From contig NC_133534.1 in NCBI RefSeq assembly GCF_048544455.1, positions 225,212,292-225,276,291 on the forward strand: a DNA stretch of 64,000 bases. The letters are read 5' to 3'. Of this stretch, positions 50,839 to 61,800 are shown piece after piece (within the stretch, counting starts at the first letter, position 1; each line of letters begins with the position of its first letter). The position numbers and the translations under genes are program-made. The DNA comes from Silene latifolia. Lineage: Eukaryota; Streptophyta; Magnoliopsida; Caryophyllales; Caryophyllaceae. The notes below the pieces were generated by a model. The model was not told where the DNA came from, searched no databases, and worked only from the letters and a program-made list of their open reading frames with translations.

Positions 50839-53800
50839 TGCAGTTGTCTATGTTGTTACATGACATGCCAAGCCACCACTTCTACACAATAAACATGTAC
50901 AGATGTGAGTTGTTTAAAAAGAGAAGCTCATGCCGCCTAACAGTACAGTTCAGTCATTTTTTTCAAAGTTAAATCACATAATGGATATACTATAATAATA
51001 AAACTAACTAATCCATATGATTGACGCCACACTTCTGGTAAATCAGATACGTTTTTTGCATTTAGAAGTAAAGACAATTAAATACGAAAATATAAATCCA
51101 AGGGCCAATAGTGAAACAGTGACGGGATACGGTTCAATGGGTGCGGCCAGTTTCTAACAGGCAAATTACGAAACTGAGATGAGGGATCAAAGAAACAGAA
51201 AACACAGAAAGTATAGCAAGGAGCCAGGTATACTTCCTGACTGTCCAACGCATCCAGCTATGCTTATCGTACTCGGATCAAAATACTCCCATGATGGAAT
51301 TTCGTGTTTTTGGTTTGAAATGAATGGTCCAGATAACTCGGTCACTTTAGAATCAGTTAGGACATGAGATATGTAGTACAGTTAAAAATCCACTCGAGAC
51401 ACTACCATAGGGCAGGTTTCACGAAGCTTTGATGTGATATCTAATTATACTTGCTTTCTTAGTCAACTACTCTGAATATGAATTGTTGGTGTAAATTATC
51501 ACAGAAAAAAGGTTTGCATTCAGCAATTGGCACAACCGCACAACCTCACAACCAGTGCTGCACAAATGGAAATATATTGCAGCAATCGGTAATACTGAAC
51601 CAGGTAAGTCATCATACACCCATATCCGTTTCTGTTAGCCCACATTCTGAAAGTTCTGGCAGAAATTTCAGGACCAAGTCTTCATCAGGGAGCCGACCAA
51701 CCCCTTTGCCACAAACTACCCACCAAGACCATTAACCGTTAATGTTTGTACAGATGAAAGGGTGCAATTTTCCTTGTTTGGTTTCTCCATATTTGCAGTA
51801 AGTAGCTAATGACTGACAGAATAAGACATGTGCTCATCCACACATAGGTTAACGTATGTTACAGTCAAATTTTGAAAAATCACTTATGCATTAGACAATT
51901 ATGGAGAGACCGTTAACACATCAGAAAAATTGGCAAATTATGTCCGGAAACGTACATGTTATGAAGCAACTATTCAAAAACTGACAATAACAAACAGATA
52001 AGTAACGTCGAAGAAGTATGAGCCCAGACTCCAGACTCCAGTGTTACGCGAAAGGAGTCGTCGAAAGACAACACAAGCACCTAAAATCAGCTAGGAGAGG
52101 ATATTTTAATTAGACTTAGTTCAAACTACCCTGAATGTTGAAGCTATATTAATGCAGTTCAAAACGCCAATGTAGAGTGTCAAAAACTACAAAAAACATT
52201 TAATAAAGAATTAAAGTCCAAAAAAAGAAGCAAGTGAAGTGAGGTTACATGTCGGTGAAGGTATCCTGACACCAGCAGTAGAGCCCGCTAGGAAAACACC
52301 GAAGAAATTCAAGCTGTGTGTATTCGGCAATGGCCTGTGTAGATTTCAGCTGCACAAACAACAGTCAAAGGAAATAGAAAAGAAAAATTAAATTTAAACT
52401 CAACATGCAGATTAATAAGACAAAGAAGGGTATACGGAGTTTTTTTTTTTGCGGATTTCAGGATGCAAGCACACAATTTATGCTTACATCATTCAGGCAT
52501 ATTGTTTCCCAGTGGCGATAAACATTTCAGTTCTAGAATGAATGATGAAAACCACATTGTCAAATAGTGTCCCAGGGTTTTTTGGTTATAATCTTACTCA
52601 ATTCAACTTCCTCACATTTCATGGCCAACCAACTCTTATTTCAGAAGTTTGCTTTCATTGATGAATAACTTACAAAATGGTGATGTGCCAGAACCGCTGC
52701 AGAAGGTAGGTTGATTTAGGAACTTATACAGGGATGCCCTACTATTAAATTACTCTTTCTAAAATATAAAACTACGGACTACTATATTAAAAAAATGATA
52801 ACAAATTAAATTTGCAAGCATGAAAAAACACAGAGCTGTGTAGCTACTATACCATACGCGAGTACTATCTTTGGCAGGAACAAAATATCAGAGTGTCTTT
52901 ACTGGTAGAGAGGCTACTACTATACAACTTCTTACTTCTAAGCCAAATTAAATTTGCAATAAAGACCAAAATGCTCGATTATATGTCTGTTGCAAGCCCT
53001 GCGAACATGTTGCATTCATAGTGTTTCGCATTTTCGGTAAGTTTTAATCCTCTATTTTAAAGCTGGAGTTCCACCGTCTATGTAGTTCACACACTGAGTT
53101 TGAACTTAAGTAAAAGGTACGTAGATTATTGGGAGGTGAATTGGATTTTCGTAAAATGGTGTTCACCATGGTTAAAAGGTAGCAAAACTCATGGTAATTG
53201 GATAAATAAAGAGAGGTTAAGTGGAGGCGGGTTACATACATCAGTTGGTGGTGTCAATGACGATACATGATGGACGTTACAAATATAGAGTCAGCAGGGA
53301 GTTTATATAAGATTTCTAAAATAAAAGTCAAGTGGAAGCTCCACATTGGGTGTGTTCTCATTTACTTAAATGTTAACAACTATGAAAAAAACCACTACGA
53401 CAAAAGTACCCAAACCAAAACAGAGACACAATTGGATCGAGGGAAGTGTAAAAAGTGAATACCTACGAGAGGAATAACACAGCGAGTAACCGCATAACAC
53501 CGTCTGCAACCTGCAGGGACCGCATTCAACGCGGGACAAATTGAAACGTTTAAAGCGAGATGACAATAAAACAAAAGAAAACATGTATTAGGTCTAAAAT
53601 TCTAATACAAATACATTAGATAAGTACAGAATTGAATCATAAAAGTAGAGAATAGGTAAAAGAAGGGAAGCCAACCGAATAGAAATTGGGAAATTGGGGA
53701 AAGGAATAGACCCACAAATTTAATCATATATAATAGGGTGTAAACGGCTACGGAAGACAGACAGTAGACGGTAACAGTCGAAAGATATTAATTATACATT

Positions 53801-54379
53801 TAGTGAAGAAATTAAATCGGAAATTGAAAGGACGGGGCAATGAAACAGTGAAACCCCAACGGATACATAACGTATGAGAGAAGTAGGACAATAAAACGGT
53901 ACCTGAGAAACGGATAGAAACCATATCCACCACCGTCTAAATGGGCGACCGACGGACCATTTGAGGATTCCTTAAGCCGTATGTGGGACTGGCGGCCAAA
54001 CGGCGTTATACGGCTACAATATGGTGGGAACCAGGAAGACCTCGTTGGTAGGAGAGGGCGACCAACCCCGGTGACCGGCATACACGCTCGCCATTTTTGG
54101 ATGACCATGTCGTTATCGGGGAGGAGGGAAAAAGGGGAGGAGGGAAATAGGAGTACGGGGACATATGAAATGTGATTGTAGAAAGAGGGATGAAATTTGG
54201 GATTGGTGATGTGTTGGCCGAATTGTTGCTGACGTGCTGGTCAATTTGTGCTACCGTGTAATTCATAAAACAGATGTGGCATCCCATTAATCATATGTGG
54301 CTTTTTTCATACACACGTGGCTTTAATGACGTGGACTTTAGGGGCCATTTTAGGGAAGGCTTTTAATAGTATTTTATAG
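50839..54379. other. 5' region of the 17-kb Helitron
   Basis: This is the sequence upstream of RepHel, and its promoter should lie here. No domain is recognisable. A minus-strand block at about 52358-52260 has an acceptor-like TTTGTGCAG and reads LKSTQAIAEYTQLEFLRCFP to a stop followed by a TTTATTAAATG-like poly(A) region, so it may be a captured terminal exon. Minus-strand ORFs at 53044-53241 and 53812-54108 are unidentified. Confidence 0.4.
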
Positions 54380-54712
54380 ATAGATACAATGACATTGGTA
54401 GTAGAATTTTACTTTTTGTCAACCTTCAATACGTCAATATTATATTATTATCTTGTATTCCCTATCTAATTACCAAGCTTTTTATTATTTTATAATTAAC
54501 GTAGTTTATATAGTTTGGATTCTCTGTAATCGCTCGGAAAAAGCTTCCTTTATTAATATAGATAGATAGATATAGATTTGCATTGAGATCTCTTAATCGG
54601 GTCCATCACACGGTGCTAGTGATTAAAAACTATATAGTATAATTAATTTGTATCTTTTTTTAATTACATTGAAGTCCATTGGTTTCTGGAATTAATATAT
54701 AGTATTGATTGA

Positions 54713-54875
54713 TTGATTATAAATATATAAGTATATTTTTTTTAAAAAAAATAGAATAGATAGTGGTAGAAAATAATGACCAATTTTTAAGTTTTCATTC
54801 TTTGATTCGAAAAGTTAAATCTTATTTGACAAAAAAACAAGGGCGATTTTACGGCTTAATCCCTATCCCTCTCCT
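54713..54875. other. Short spacer between the Helitron nest and the PHD gene
   Basis: Only about 160-200 bases separate the nest from the likely first exon of the AIPP2-like gene. The stretch is AT-rich (TATAAATATATAAGTATAT at about 54717) and may hold the core promoter. Confidence 0.45.
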
Positions 54876-54879
54876 TTGA

Positions 54880-55035
54880 AGAGAAAAATAGCAAAAGCTT
54901 CCAAACACCCAACGCACCCTGATACCATCCTTTGTCTCCGGTAACGTTCGTCTTGTCGAATCAACCACATCTTCCGTTCGCCATCGGCCGACAACCTCCT
55001 CTCACTTAATTTTCGTCATCACTCTCCTTTTAATT
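54880..55035 (+). other. Likely 5' UTR exon of the AIPP2-like gene
   Basis: A C/T-rich segment with higher GC than its surroundings ends at TTTTAATT before GTAAGGGTTTCTTTC, a good plant donor, and is followed by pyrimidine-rich intron sequence. It has no long ORF, so a spliced 5' leader is the simplest reading. The transcription start is inferred. Confidence 0.5.
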
Positions 55036-55873
55036 GTAAGGGTTTCTTTCTTCTTCTTCTTCTTTTTCCTAATTTCAAATCTCAATTTTTAGTTTAATAA
55101 ATCCCTTATATATTCTTAATTAATCTAGTTGTTCCATACTTGGATTGTTAGTCTATTTGCCTAATTATAAGTGTTTATTCGAATGATTTTTGTTTGTTTT
55201 CATTAAAACCCCAATTACTCAAACCCTAATCTACCCATTTATTTGACTTAAATCCCTTATTGCTGGAAAAAAAACAGCTTATGATTCGATTTGGTTGTTT
55301 ACACTTTTCAGTAGTTTTAAGAATCAAGTATGAGCATTTCAATGAGTTGCTGCCCTACTGGGTTATTGTTCATGTGTTCCTTACGGTATTTAACCCCTTA
55401 ACGTTTCTGGGTTTGGTAGTAATCTGTTTTTTAGACACATTTTCTGAAGATATCGTTTTTTTTATTATATAAATAAATCGTCAAATAAGTGGATTTACGA
55501 GGAATTGAAGATTATGTGTTAGAGGGTCACTGTGACTGAAATTTTCCATCTCTTCGTTTCAAATACTGTACCATGTTTTGTTCTTCTGCAAGTTATCCTC
55601 AAAACCATGGCATTCTTGTTTTACGGGGTCTAGAAATGTAGAATAGTTGGGCCGAGTTTAATGTAGGATTGTGATTGTGATTGTCTGCTGAGTGCTGACG
55701 GGTAAACACAATAACAAATGTGGGTTAGTCCCAGTAAATGTTCTTTCCCTCTCTTTTTTCCTTCCCTTCCCACTCCTATCTAAATTACTTTGTATTTTTT
55801 TGGCTCTACCATCTACTTTTTAATATTTTTAAGCTTCACAGTACTGGCAAATTAAGGTAAATATAACCTGAAG

Positions 55874-58800
55874 ATGCACTGTGAAGTATCCTTTCTGGTT
55901 TTGTCAATTTTGGATAGTATATTAAAAATTCGGCCTTTTCTCCACCTTCTTCACATTGTAAATTTGTTGGTCAAGCCAATTATGGTGTTAAAGAATAACG
56001 ATCATTCACGTGGATTATTCCAGGACGTCAATACTAGTGGACACTCTACCTTATTTACCAAGAATGGAGTTGGATTTCAGCATACTGGTTGTCAATTAAT
56101 TTCTCTACTTGACATCAACTCACTTCAGGACACATCCTTGAGCCAAGCAGATAGTAGAATTGTAGCTAGAAACTTTTACAAGTCTAATGCATCTATAGGC
56201 TTTGAGACGCGTCAGAAGGCAAGCGTTAATGTGATGTCAGCTGAGGAAAAGCTACTTTCTAGATCTTTAATAGTTTCCGATAAGAGGAGGGACCAGAAAA
56301 GCTTAATGCAGGATAGTGATGGCGATTCCAGTAGTAGAAGAGCTAATCATTCAACTGATTCTGTGTGCCTTCACAGTGATAAATACAACGATGGTGCCTC
56401 ATGTGGTGCAGATACATCCAATAATCTCGGCCAAGAAGTAGAGATTGCTGATGGTGTAACTATCTCTGGTAGTGAAGGGCTGTGCTCTGATAATGAAGAT
56501 AAGCAGCTTGAATTTAAGAAGTGTAGTAGATATTTAGGAACTTCTAATCATGAGTTGACATCGTCTTCGAGTGATAAGTACCAAGATGGGGATGAGAAAA
56601 TTTTCAAGTCCAATAAGCGAGATGAGTCAGATGAAGCTCGTGCACCTTCTGTCCCTACATCTCCAGAATCTGATGTGGAGGAAGATGTAAGTAAAGTCTT
56701 CTGACTCATTTTTTTTCTTCTATTCTGTAGGCTTGTGGTTTGATGTTGTTTGTTCATGTTTGGACATCCTTCCCTACTATGTTAGTTAGTTATTTCTGGT
56801 GCAAAGTGACTTGTGTGTCCATTTAAAATTGTGAAGATTATCAGTGTAGAATACAGCGGAGCTAAATGATCCTATATTAAAGTACCTTAAGGCTTTGATA
56901 TTTTTACTACTCCCTCCTATTCAGTCCATTGGTAACATACCCATTTGCACAGGTTTTTAGAAGTAGTAGGTGATGGTGAAAGATTTGGAATACCCCCATG
57001 TTTAGATGTTAATACAACAACAACATTGCCCCACTGCCTCAAGGGCTCCCACAAATTGCGGGGTAAGGGTGGTTGGATGTATGTTGCCTATCCTTGTGGT
57101 AGCAAAACAAAGAGTTTGTTTTCGAATGACCAAGACGAAAATTGAGTCGAGAACTGCATCGAATTATAAAAACCTATTACCCAGTACGGCCAGTAGGTAC
57201 GGTTACTCCCTCACCAACCATTATCATGAACTTAACGCTAATCACTATCGACATCAGCCACCACTGATGCTGCCATCTCAGTAAATGACGTCTCTGCAAT
57301 TAATCTTTTGAAATTATTTATATTTTGTTGTAGATATGAAATTTTAGGGAGGAACAATTGATGGATCTACTTTTTGCTAGCCACCTGTGGTGAGCCTGGT
57401 CGGAGTGGGTGAAACAAGGGAGAGGAGAGAGATTGAAGGTAGCCTGTGTGGGTGTTTAGATCGTCATTTGTGGTGTGAGTGCTGGTAGTTCGTGCATAGT
57501 GGTTTAGGGTGCACGAGTGTGAGTGGTGGAGGTGGTTTGTGCGCTGTGGTTCGTCCGAGTAGATCCAGCCACTGCCGGAGGTGGGTGGGTTTGTCGGTGA
57601 TGTAGTGTGCGTGGTTTTGTTTGGTGTGGTGGAGTGATAGGTGGTTGAGAGTATTGGGTTGGATATGAATGGATATAGTTGAATTTATGGATATGGACGA
57701 TCGCTGTTTGTACCCCAATTCAAATTAATACAAGTATTAGGTATCAGTTACCTTTTTGCATTAGGTACCAGTAAAGGTTATTTATTTATTTAGTTAAGTA
57801 ACTAAACTTTCAAATTCAGACATGAGAAATCCAATTCAATTGTTTTAGTCACTTCAATTCCTCCGCCGGTATTTATACACGACATCTATTTTTAGTTGTC
57901 TCTTAAATGTACTTTTCAAATAATATTGTCCACCAGAGCACCACTGCAACATTATAAACCAAAAGTTTGAAGCTTAATGACTAAGTTTGGAGTTCTAATT
58001 TGAGCTTTATATGTATTTGATGTGAATCTCAAAAAGATTTTTCTCTACATTTTAACATTTAACGTATTGTGTAGGAGCTTGACGATTGCCCCTTTAAGAT
58101 TAAACGTTGGTTTATGTGTTTCAATTTTAACATTAGCACATAACTTATGAGAGTTCTTATAGGCAAATAAGTGCGTTCTAATATATAGCTACTAAAGTTG
58201 TATTTTTGAACAGGTGACCTGGGCCAAGGCTCTTGTATGCCACCATCTATCTCCATTGACCTATGTTCTATGGGTATCCTGTAGATTCGTCTTACTAATC
58301 CATCCCGTGTGCTAGAATAAAATAGGGTAGCAGATTTTACCTTATCGTTTTTTTCTATTTTGGATTGTGTTAGAGGAATTTTACATTGCCCGTGGTTTTA
58401 CATGTTGAAAACAAGTTCTCCATAAAGCATTTGTTTTATTTTCTGTAGCTAAATGGTTGCTAACTTTTCTAACCCGCATTGTCATAGGTAAAGGTGTGTG
58501 ATATATGTGGTGATGCTGGGCGTGAGGATTTACTTGCCGTCTGTAGTAGGTGTAGCGATGGTGCAGAGCATACGTAAGTTCAAACTCGGGTTACTTTCTT
58601 TTTTTTGGTGAAGTGTGAAATATCACTAATAATAATCAAGAGAGTTACATCACCATACAATACTTCCATTCACTGCATCTACTTCCAGTTACAATTGCTC
58701 ATGTGACACCAAATCTAAACTCTTAAGCCACTGCACACATCTAGCTTGACTGTTACCATTTCCCATCCTCTGAATTCTCCATTTGAGTTGGTCTCATATC

Positions 58801-61800
58801 CCTACAATAACAGCATTGGGACTTTTGACATAAATCAATACGGCTTTTGTTCCTGACTTCCCAAATGTTGTAAATCAGACTTGAAATGGCAGCCATCACA
58901 ACCTGTTTCTTCATTAGAGAGCTACATCTCCACCTAATTACCCATGAAATACAATCCCCATGCCATGTTACCTGCAACCAGTGCTGCAGCAGGCTCAAAC
59001 ATATCCTGCTGTACACACACTCAAAGAAGACATGTTCCCGTGTCTCTCTCCGAACTCCGCATATCCAGCATAAATCATCAGTAATCACTCCAAATTTGAT
59101 CAATTTATCCTTAATTAAGAACCTCTTCAGTACATAAATCCAAGAAATAAAGTTATGTTTAGGAAGACATAACCTATTCCACACCACCTTTTGTTGAGGA
59201 CCATGCACCAACTGTACACCTCCTGGACAGAATAATGCTGATCATTCCATCTCCCCTATAAGAATCCATCCCTAAGCTTATCCTTTGCCTTGCAAAGCTG
59301 TCTCCAAGTCCAGCTAGAGTTAATAGTGGGTTGATAACTCCACCAGTCTTGTTGCTTTATATAGATGTGATGGACCCATTTCATCCATAAGCAATCCTTC
59401 TTTTTAGCCACCCACCAAGAGTACTTTACTCAACTCGGGTTACTTTCAGTTACTGGTTTCATTAATCTGATTTTTATTTTCATTTGTGTCCATTTTCATG
59501 TATCAGGTATTGTATGCGTGAAATGCTTGATAAAGTTCCAGAAGTCGACTGGCTTTGTGAAGAATGCAAACATAATGAACTATTGGAAGCCCGGCAACTT
59601 GATCAGTCAAAAAAAATAGGTAGTCATGAAAGAAACAAACCCCTTGGACGGACATGTTCTTTACTCCCTGATCTTTCTTTGAAGTTGGATAACAAGGACC
59701 CTGCATGTGATCGACTTAGACTACGAAATTTGAGCCTGAGTAGACAATCATCTTCTAAGATATGTGGAGAGAGGGTGGATTCTTGTTCTACAGCAAAGAA
59801 GCAGATTCTTGAATCAAGTGTGGGTTCACCAACAATGTCTAGCCCAAGTCGAATGGCTGTGCTGTCTAAGGACGTTCCTTTCAAGATTTTGGATAATATT
59901 AAGGGAAAGCCAAGCAATCAAATCTCTACAGGCACCAAAATTACAGGAGAATTTTCAGAAAATGCACATTCTCCTACAACAAATTCTCCTCATTTCGTGA
60001 AAGGCACATATCCTGCACATCTTATAGATAACTTTTTGCTAATTAAAGCTCTTCAGTGAGGAGATTTATTAATTTGATAATCCGCTTTCTATTGCCAGGT
60101 AATTTTCTGAAGTCTAATTCATTTAGCTCGTCTAACTCCAGGCAGAATGTGAAGGTATCAGAAGATGTTCTTCAAAAGCACAGTGTTGATGCTAAGGAGG
60201 GAATAGGAAAGTCTATCGGGCCGATTGGCAAATCTATGTCTTTCAAAGGATTAGGTCGATCAAGTTCTACCGAACCAAAAGTTAAAATGCTCCCTGCAGA
60301 TTGCGCTCCTTTTCAAGACTTAAAAGGGCCAAAGCACGGAAAAGATCGTACTTCATATGAAAGAAAAAACACTATTAAATTGGATAATTCTTTACCTGGT
60401 CAAATAGCAGCCGATTCTACCAATCGTTCTTCTGCGGTCTCTGATGGCATTTCAACATTACCTGTGACCAGCACTCGTGATTACAGAAATGTTCAATCTG
60501 ATGGAAAATTGCCTAATTTGTCGAATCATGCTGGCCATTTGACTCAAAAGTCTTCTGATATCATGAGAAATATAGGTATGTGCTTCCAGTCCCATGGTGG
60601 CATGATGCATCCTGATTCTGCTCTCCACAAAAAAACTGTCAGGTGTCTTGGTGTTGGGTTATGGTTGATTTAGTTATTTTTTACGATCTTATCTCAAGTT
60701 TTCGAATCCATGATGTACTATTATAATATCTAAAGCTCACTCTCATATTTTAAAAGCTCACACTAATTTCTGTAAGCTAACATAGTGTAACTATAAGCTA
60801 ATAAAGGACGGTCTTACCCAAGCCTTAACCTTTGTGCCCCCTCCCCCTTTCTTGTTTCAGTGGTTTTGAGAGCATGCTATTCTAATAGGTGAAGCAAAGA
60901 AACTATCCACAGGAATTGTTGGATCTACATATGTTAATGGAACTAGTAACGCCGTTGAAACCAAGTTCAATCATCTAAATACAAATGATGGATTGGCAGT
61001 AAGTTCTTCTCGTCCTGTTGACGGGTCACTTAATGCTGATGGAGCAAGATCAAATGGACAGGGCAGTCAGAATGAAAAAGCTCCAGAGAAAATTTCTGGT
61101 AGTTCGAGACAAGGTTTAAATAGTGGGATGGTAAGTGGGAGTCGTCGCAGGCTCCCATTAGATGCTTCTGCGTTGAAAAGTAAAGATGGGATGCCTGGAG
61201 AAAACAAATTGAAAGCAGCCATTGAGGCAGCAATGCAAAAAAAGCAGGATATATTGAAAAAGAACAAGATTCCTGAAAAGCCCGTTGAGCTTCCAATTTC
61301 AAACAAACAAGGCAACCATGGAGGAGATGCAGTTTCAAATCATGTTAGAGATCCTAAGTCTGAGGAAGCAATGCATGAAGGGGATATGGATCTCCATGAC
61401 ATTAATTTAGACTCTTCCATACAGATACCCATTATTGGCGAAAAGCCAATCAAATTGTATCCTGCTGATTTTGAAAAGTCTCCTGCCGGAGAGTCAGTTT
61501 TGACAGTCTCAGCTATTCCTGAACAAGAATCAATCTGGCAGTATGATTTCTTTAGTTGCAGTGGCCTTCTCTTAATTTTGTGGTTTTATTGCCTTTTAAT
61601 TCTCTATGATTGACCTTTTTTTTCTTTCAAAAATACTTGCAGAGGAGGTTTTGAAATACATAGAAATGGGAAACCTCCTGACATGCGCGGTGGGTTTCAA
61701 GCACATATGTCGTTATTTGCATCTGGTAAAGTGCATGAGATGGTAGGAAAGTTCCCCAAGAAAATAATTTTCAATGAAGTGCCTCGACCATGTGCATGGC

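Larger units (their letters stand above)
37378..54380 (-). mobile_element. 17-kb coding Helitron (RepHel, RPA, Agenet)
   Basis: Read in reverse, the 5' end is TCTATAAAATACTATTAAAA at 54380. The 3' end is a hairpin (CCCGTGATTTCCACGGG, about 37390-37406), then TCCCGAAA and CTAG at 37378-37381. It lies between A (37377) and T (54381) inside Helitron C. It encodes a RepHel transposase and an RPA1-like protein on the minus strand and an Agenet protein on the plus strand. The RepHel frame is broken, so this copy cannot supply its own transposase, although its termini look intact and could still be mobilised in trans. Its 5' 20 bases match those of the Helitron at 7083, suggesting the two belong to related families. 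Confidence 0.9.
34921..54570 (-). mobile_element. Helitron C (non-autonomous), hosts the 17-kb Helitron
   Basis: Read in reverse, the 3' end is CTAG at 34921 after a strong hairpin (GCCCGTGC/GCACGGGC, about 34932-34950). Its 5' end, TCTATCTATCTATATTAATA then AAGGAAGCTTTTTCCGAGCG, ends at 54570. The pieces are 34921-37377 and 54381-54570, about 2.65 kb in all. It sits between A (34920) and T (54571), six bases from the 5' end of Helitron B. Its interior seems to contain spliced host-gene fragments on the minus strand. Confidence 0.8.
32130..54576 (-). mobile_element. Helitron B (non-autonomous), entered by Helitron C
   Basis: Its 3' end is CTAG at 32130 with the same hairpin as Helitron A. 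The body runs 32130-34920 (about 2.8 kb) and shares with A the termini, the GTACCCC-rich block (about 32680-33060) and the CGATGTGGGACAATTC-type blocks. It is interrupted after ...CTCTTTTATATATA at 34920; its last six bases, TATAGA, are at 54571-54576, beyond Helitron C. The flanks A (32129) and T (54577) rejoin to the exact unit 1 sequence. No protein is encoded by B itself. Confidence 0.8.
17833..54707. repeat. 685-bp duplication, unit 2 (in three pieces)
   Basis: Unit 2 consists of 17833-18184, 31910-32129 and 54577-54690, continuing into the F2 5' terminus. The first gap is Helitron A and the second is Helitron B with everything nested in it. At each junction the pieces rejoin to the unit 1 sequence: TTAGTTATATATA/TTGATTGATTG, and CCAAAATATATAATA/TTTGCATTGAG. 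Confidence 0.8.
13110..54708 (-). mobile_element. Helitron F2, inserted at the 5' end of F1
   Basis: The 3' end at 13110 (CTAG, then a degenerate copy of the F1 hairpin) abuts F1 directly. Bases 13110-14006 closely copy 11936-12830 of F1, including the minisatellite. F2 then meets foreign AT-rich sequence (14007 to about 17500), a 685-bp tandem duplication, and the later insertions A and B. Its 5' end is ATTAATATATAGTATTGA at 54691-54708, the reverse of TCAATACTATATATTAAT. No protein is encoded by F2 itself. The left end is firm; assignment of the right end rests on the matching F1-type terminus. Confidence 0.65.
11936..54712 (-). mobile_element. Helitron F1, outermost shell of the nest
   Basis: Read in reverse, the 3' end lies at 11936: CTAG preceded by a hairpin with GCCCGG/CCGGGC arms (about 11948-11970 on the plus strand). 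The F1 body runs 11936-13109 (about 1.17 kb) and ends ...ATTAATATATAGTA, where Helitron F2 begins. F2 ends at 54708, and the next TTGA (54709-54712) fits the last four bases of F1, whose 5' terminus would read TCAATACTATATATTAAT. F1 has no coding capacity. Its coordinates therefore span the whole 43-kb nest. Confidence 0.65.

Noticed and set aside
57464-57718. 84-aa minus-strand His/Thr-rich ORF in the AIPP2-like intron
   Set aside because: It arises from a GTG/GGT-rich stretch on the plus strand and has no protein-like features.
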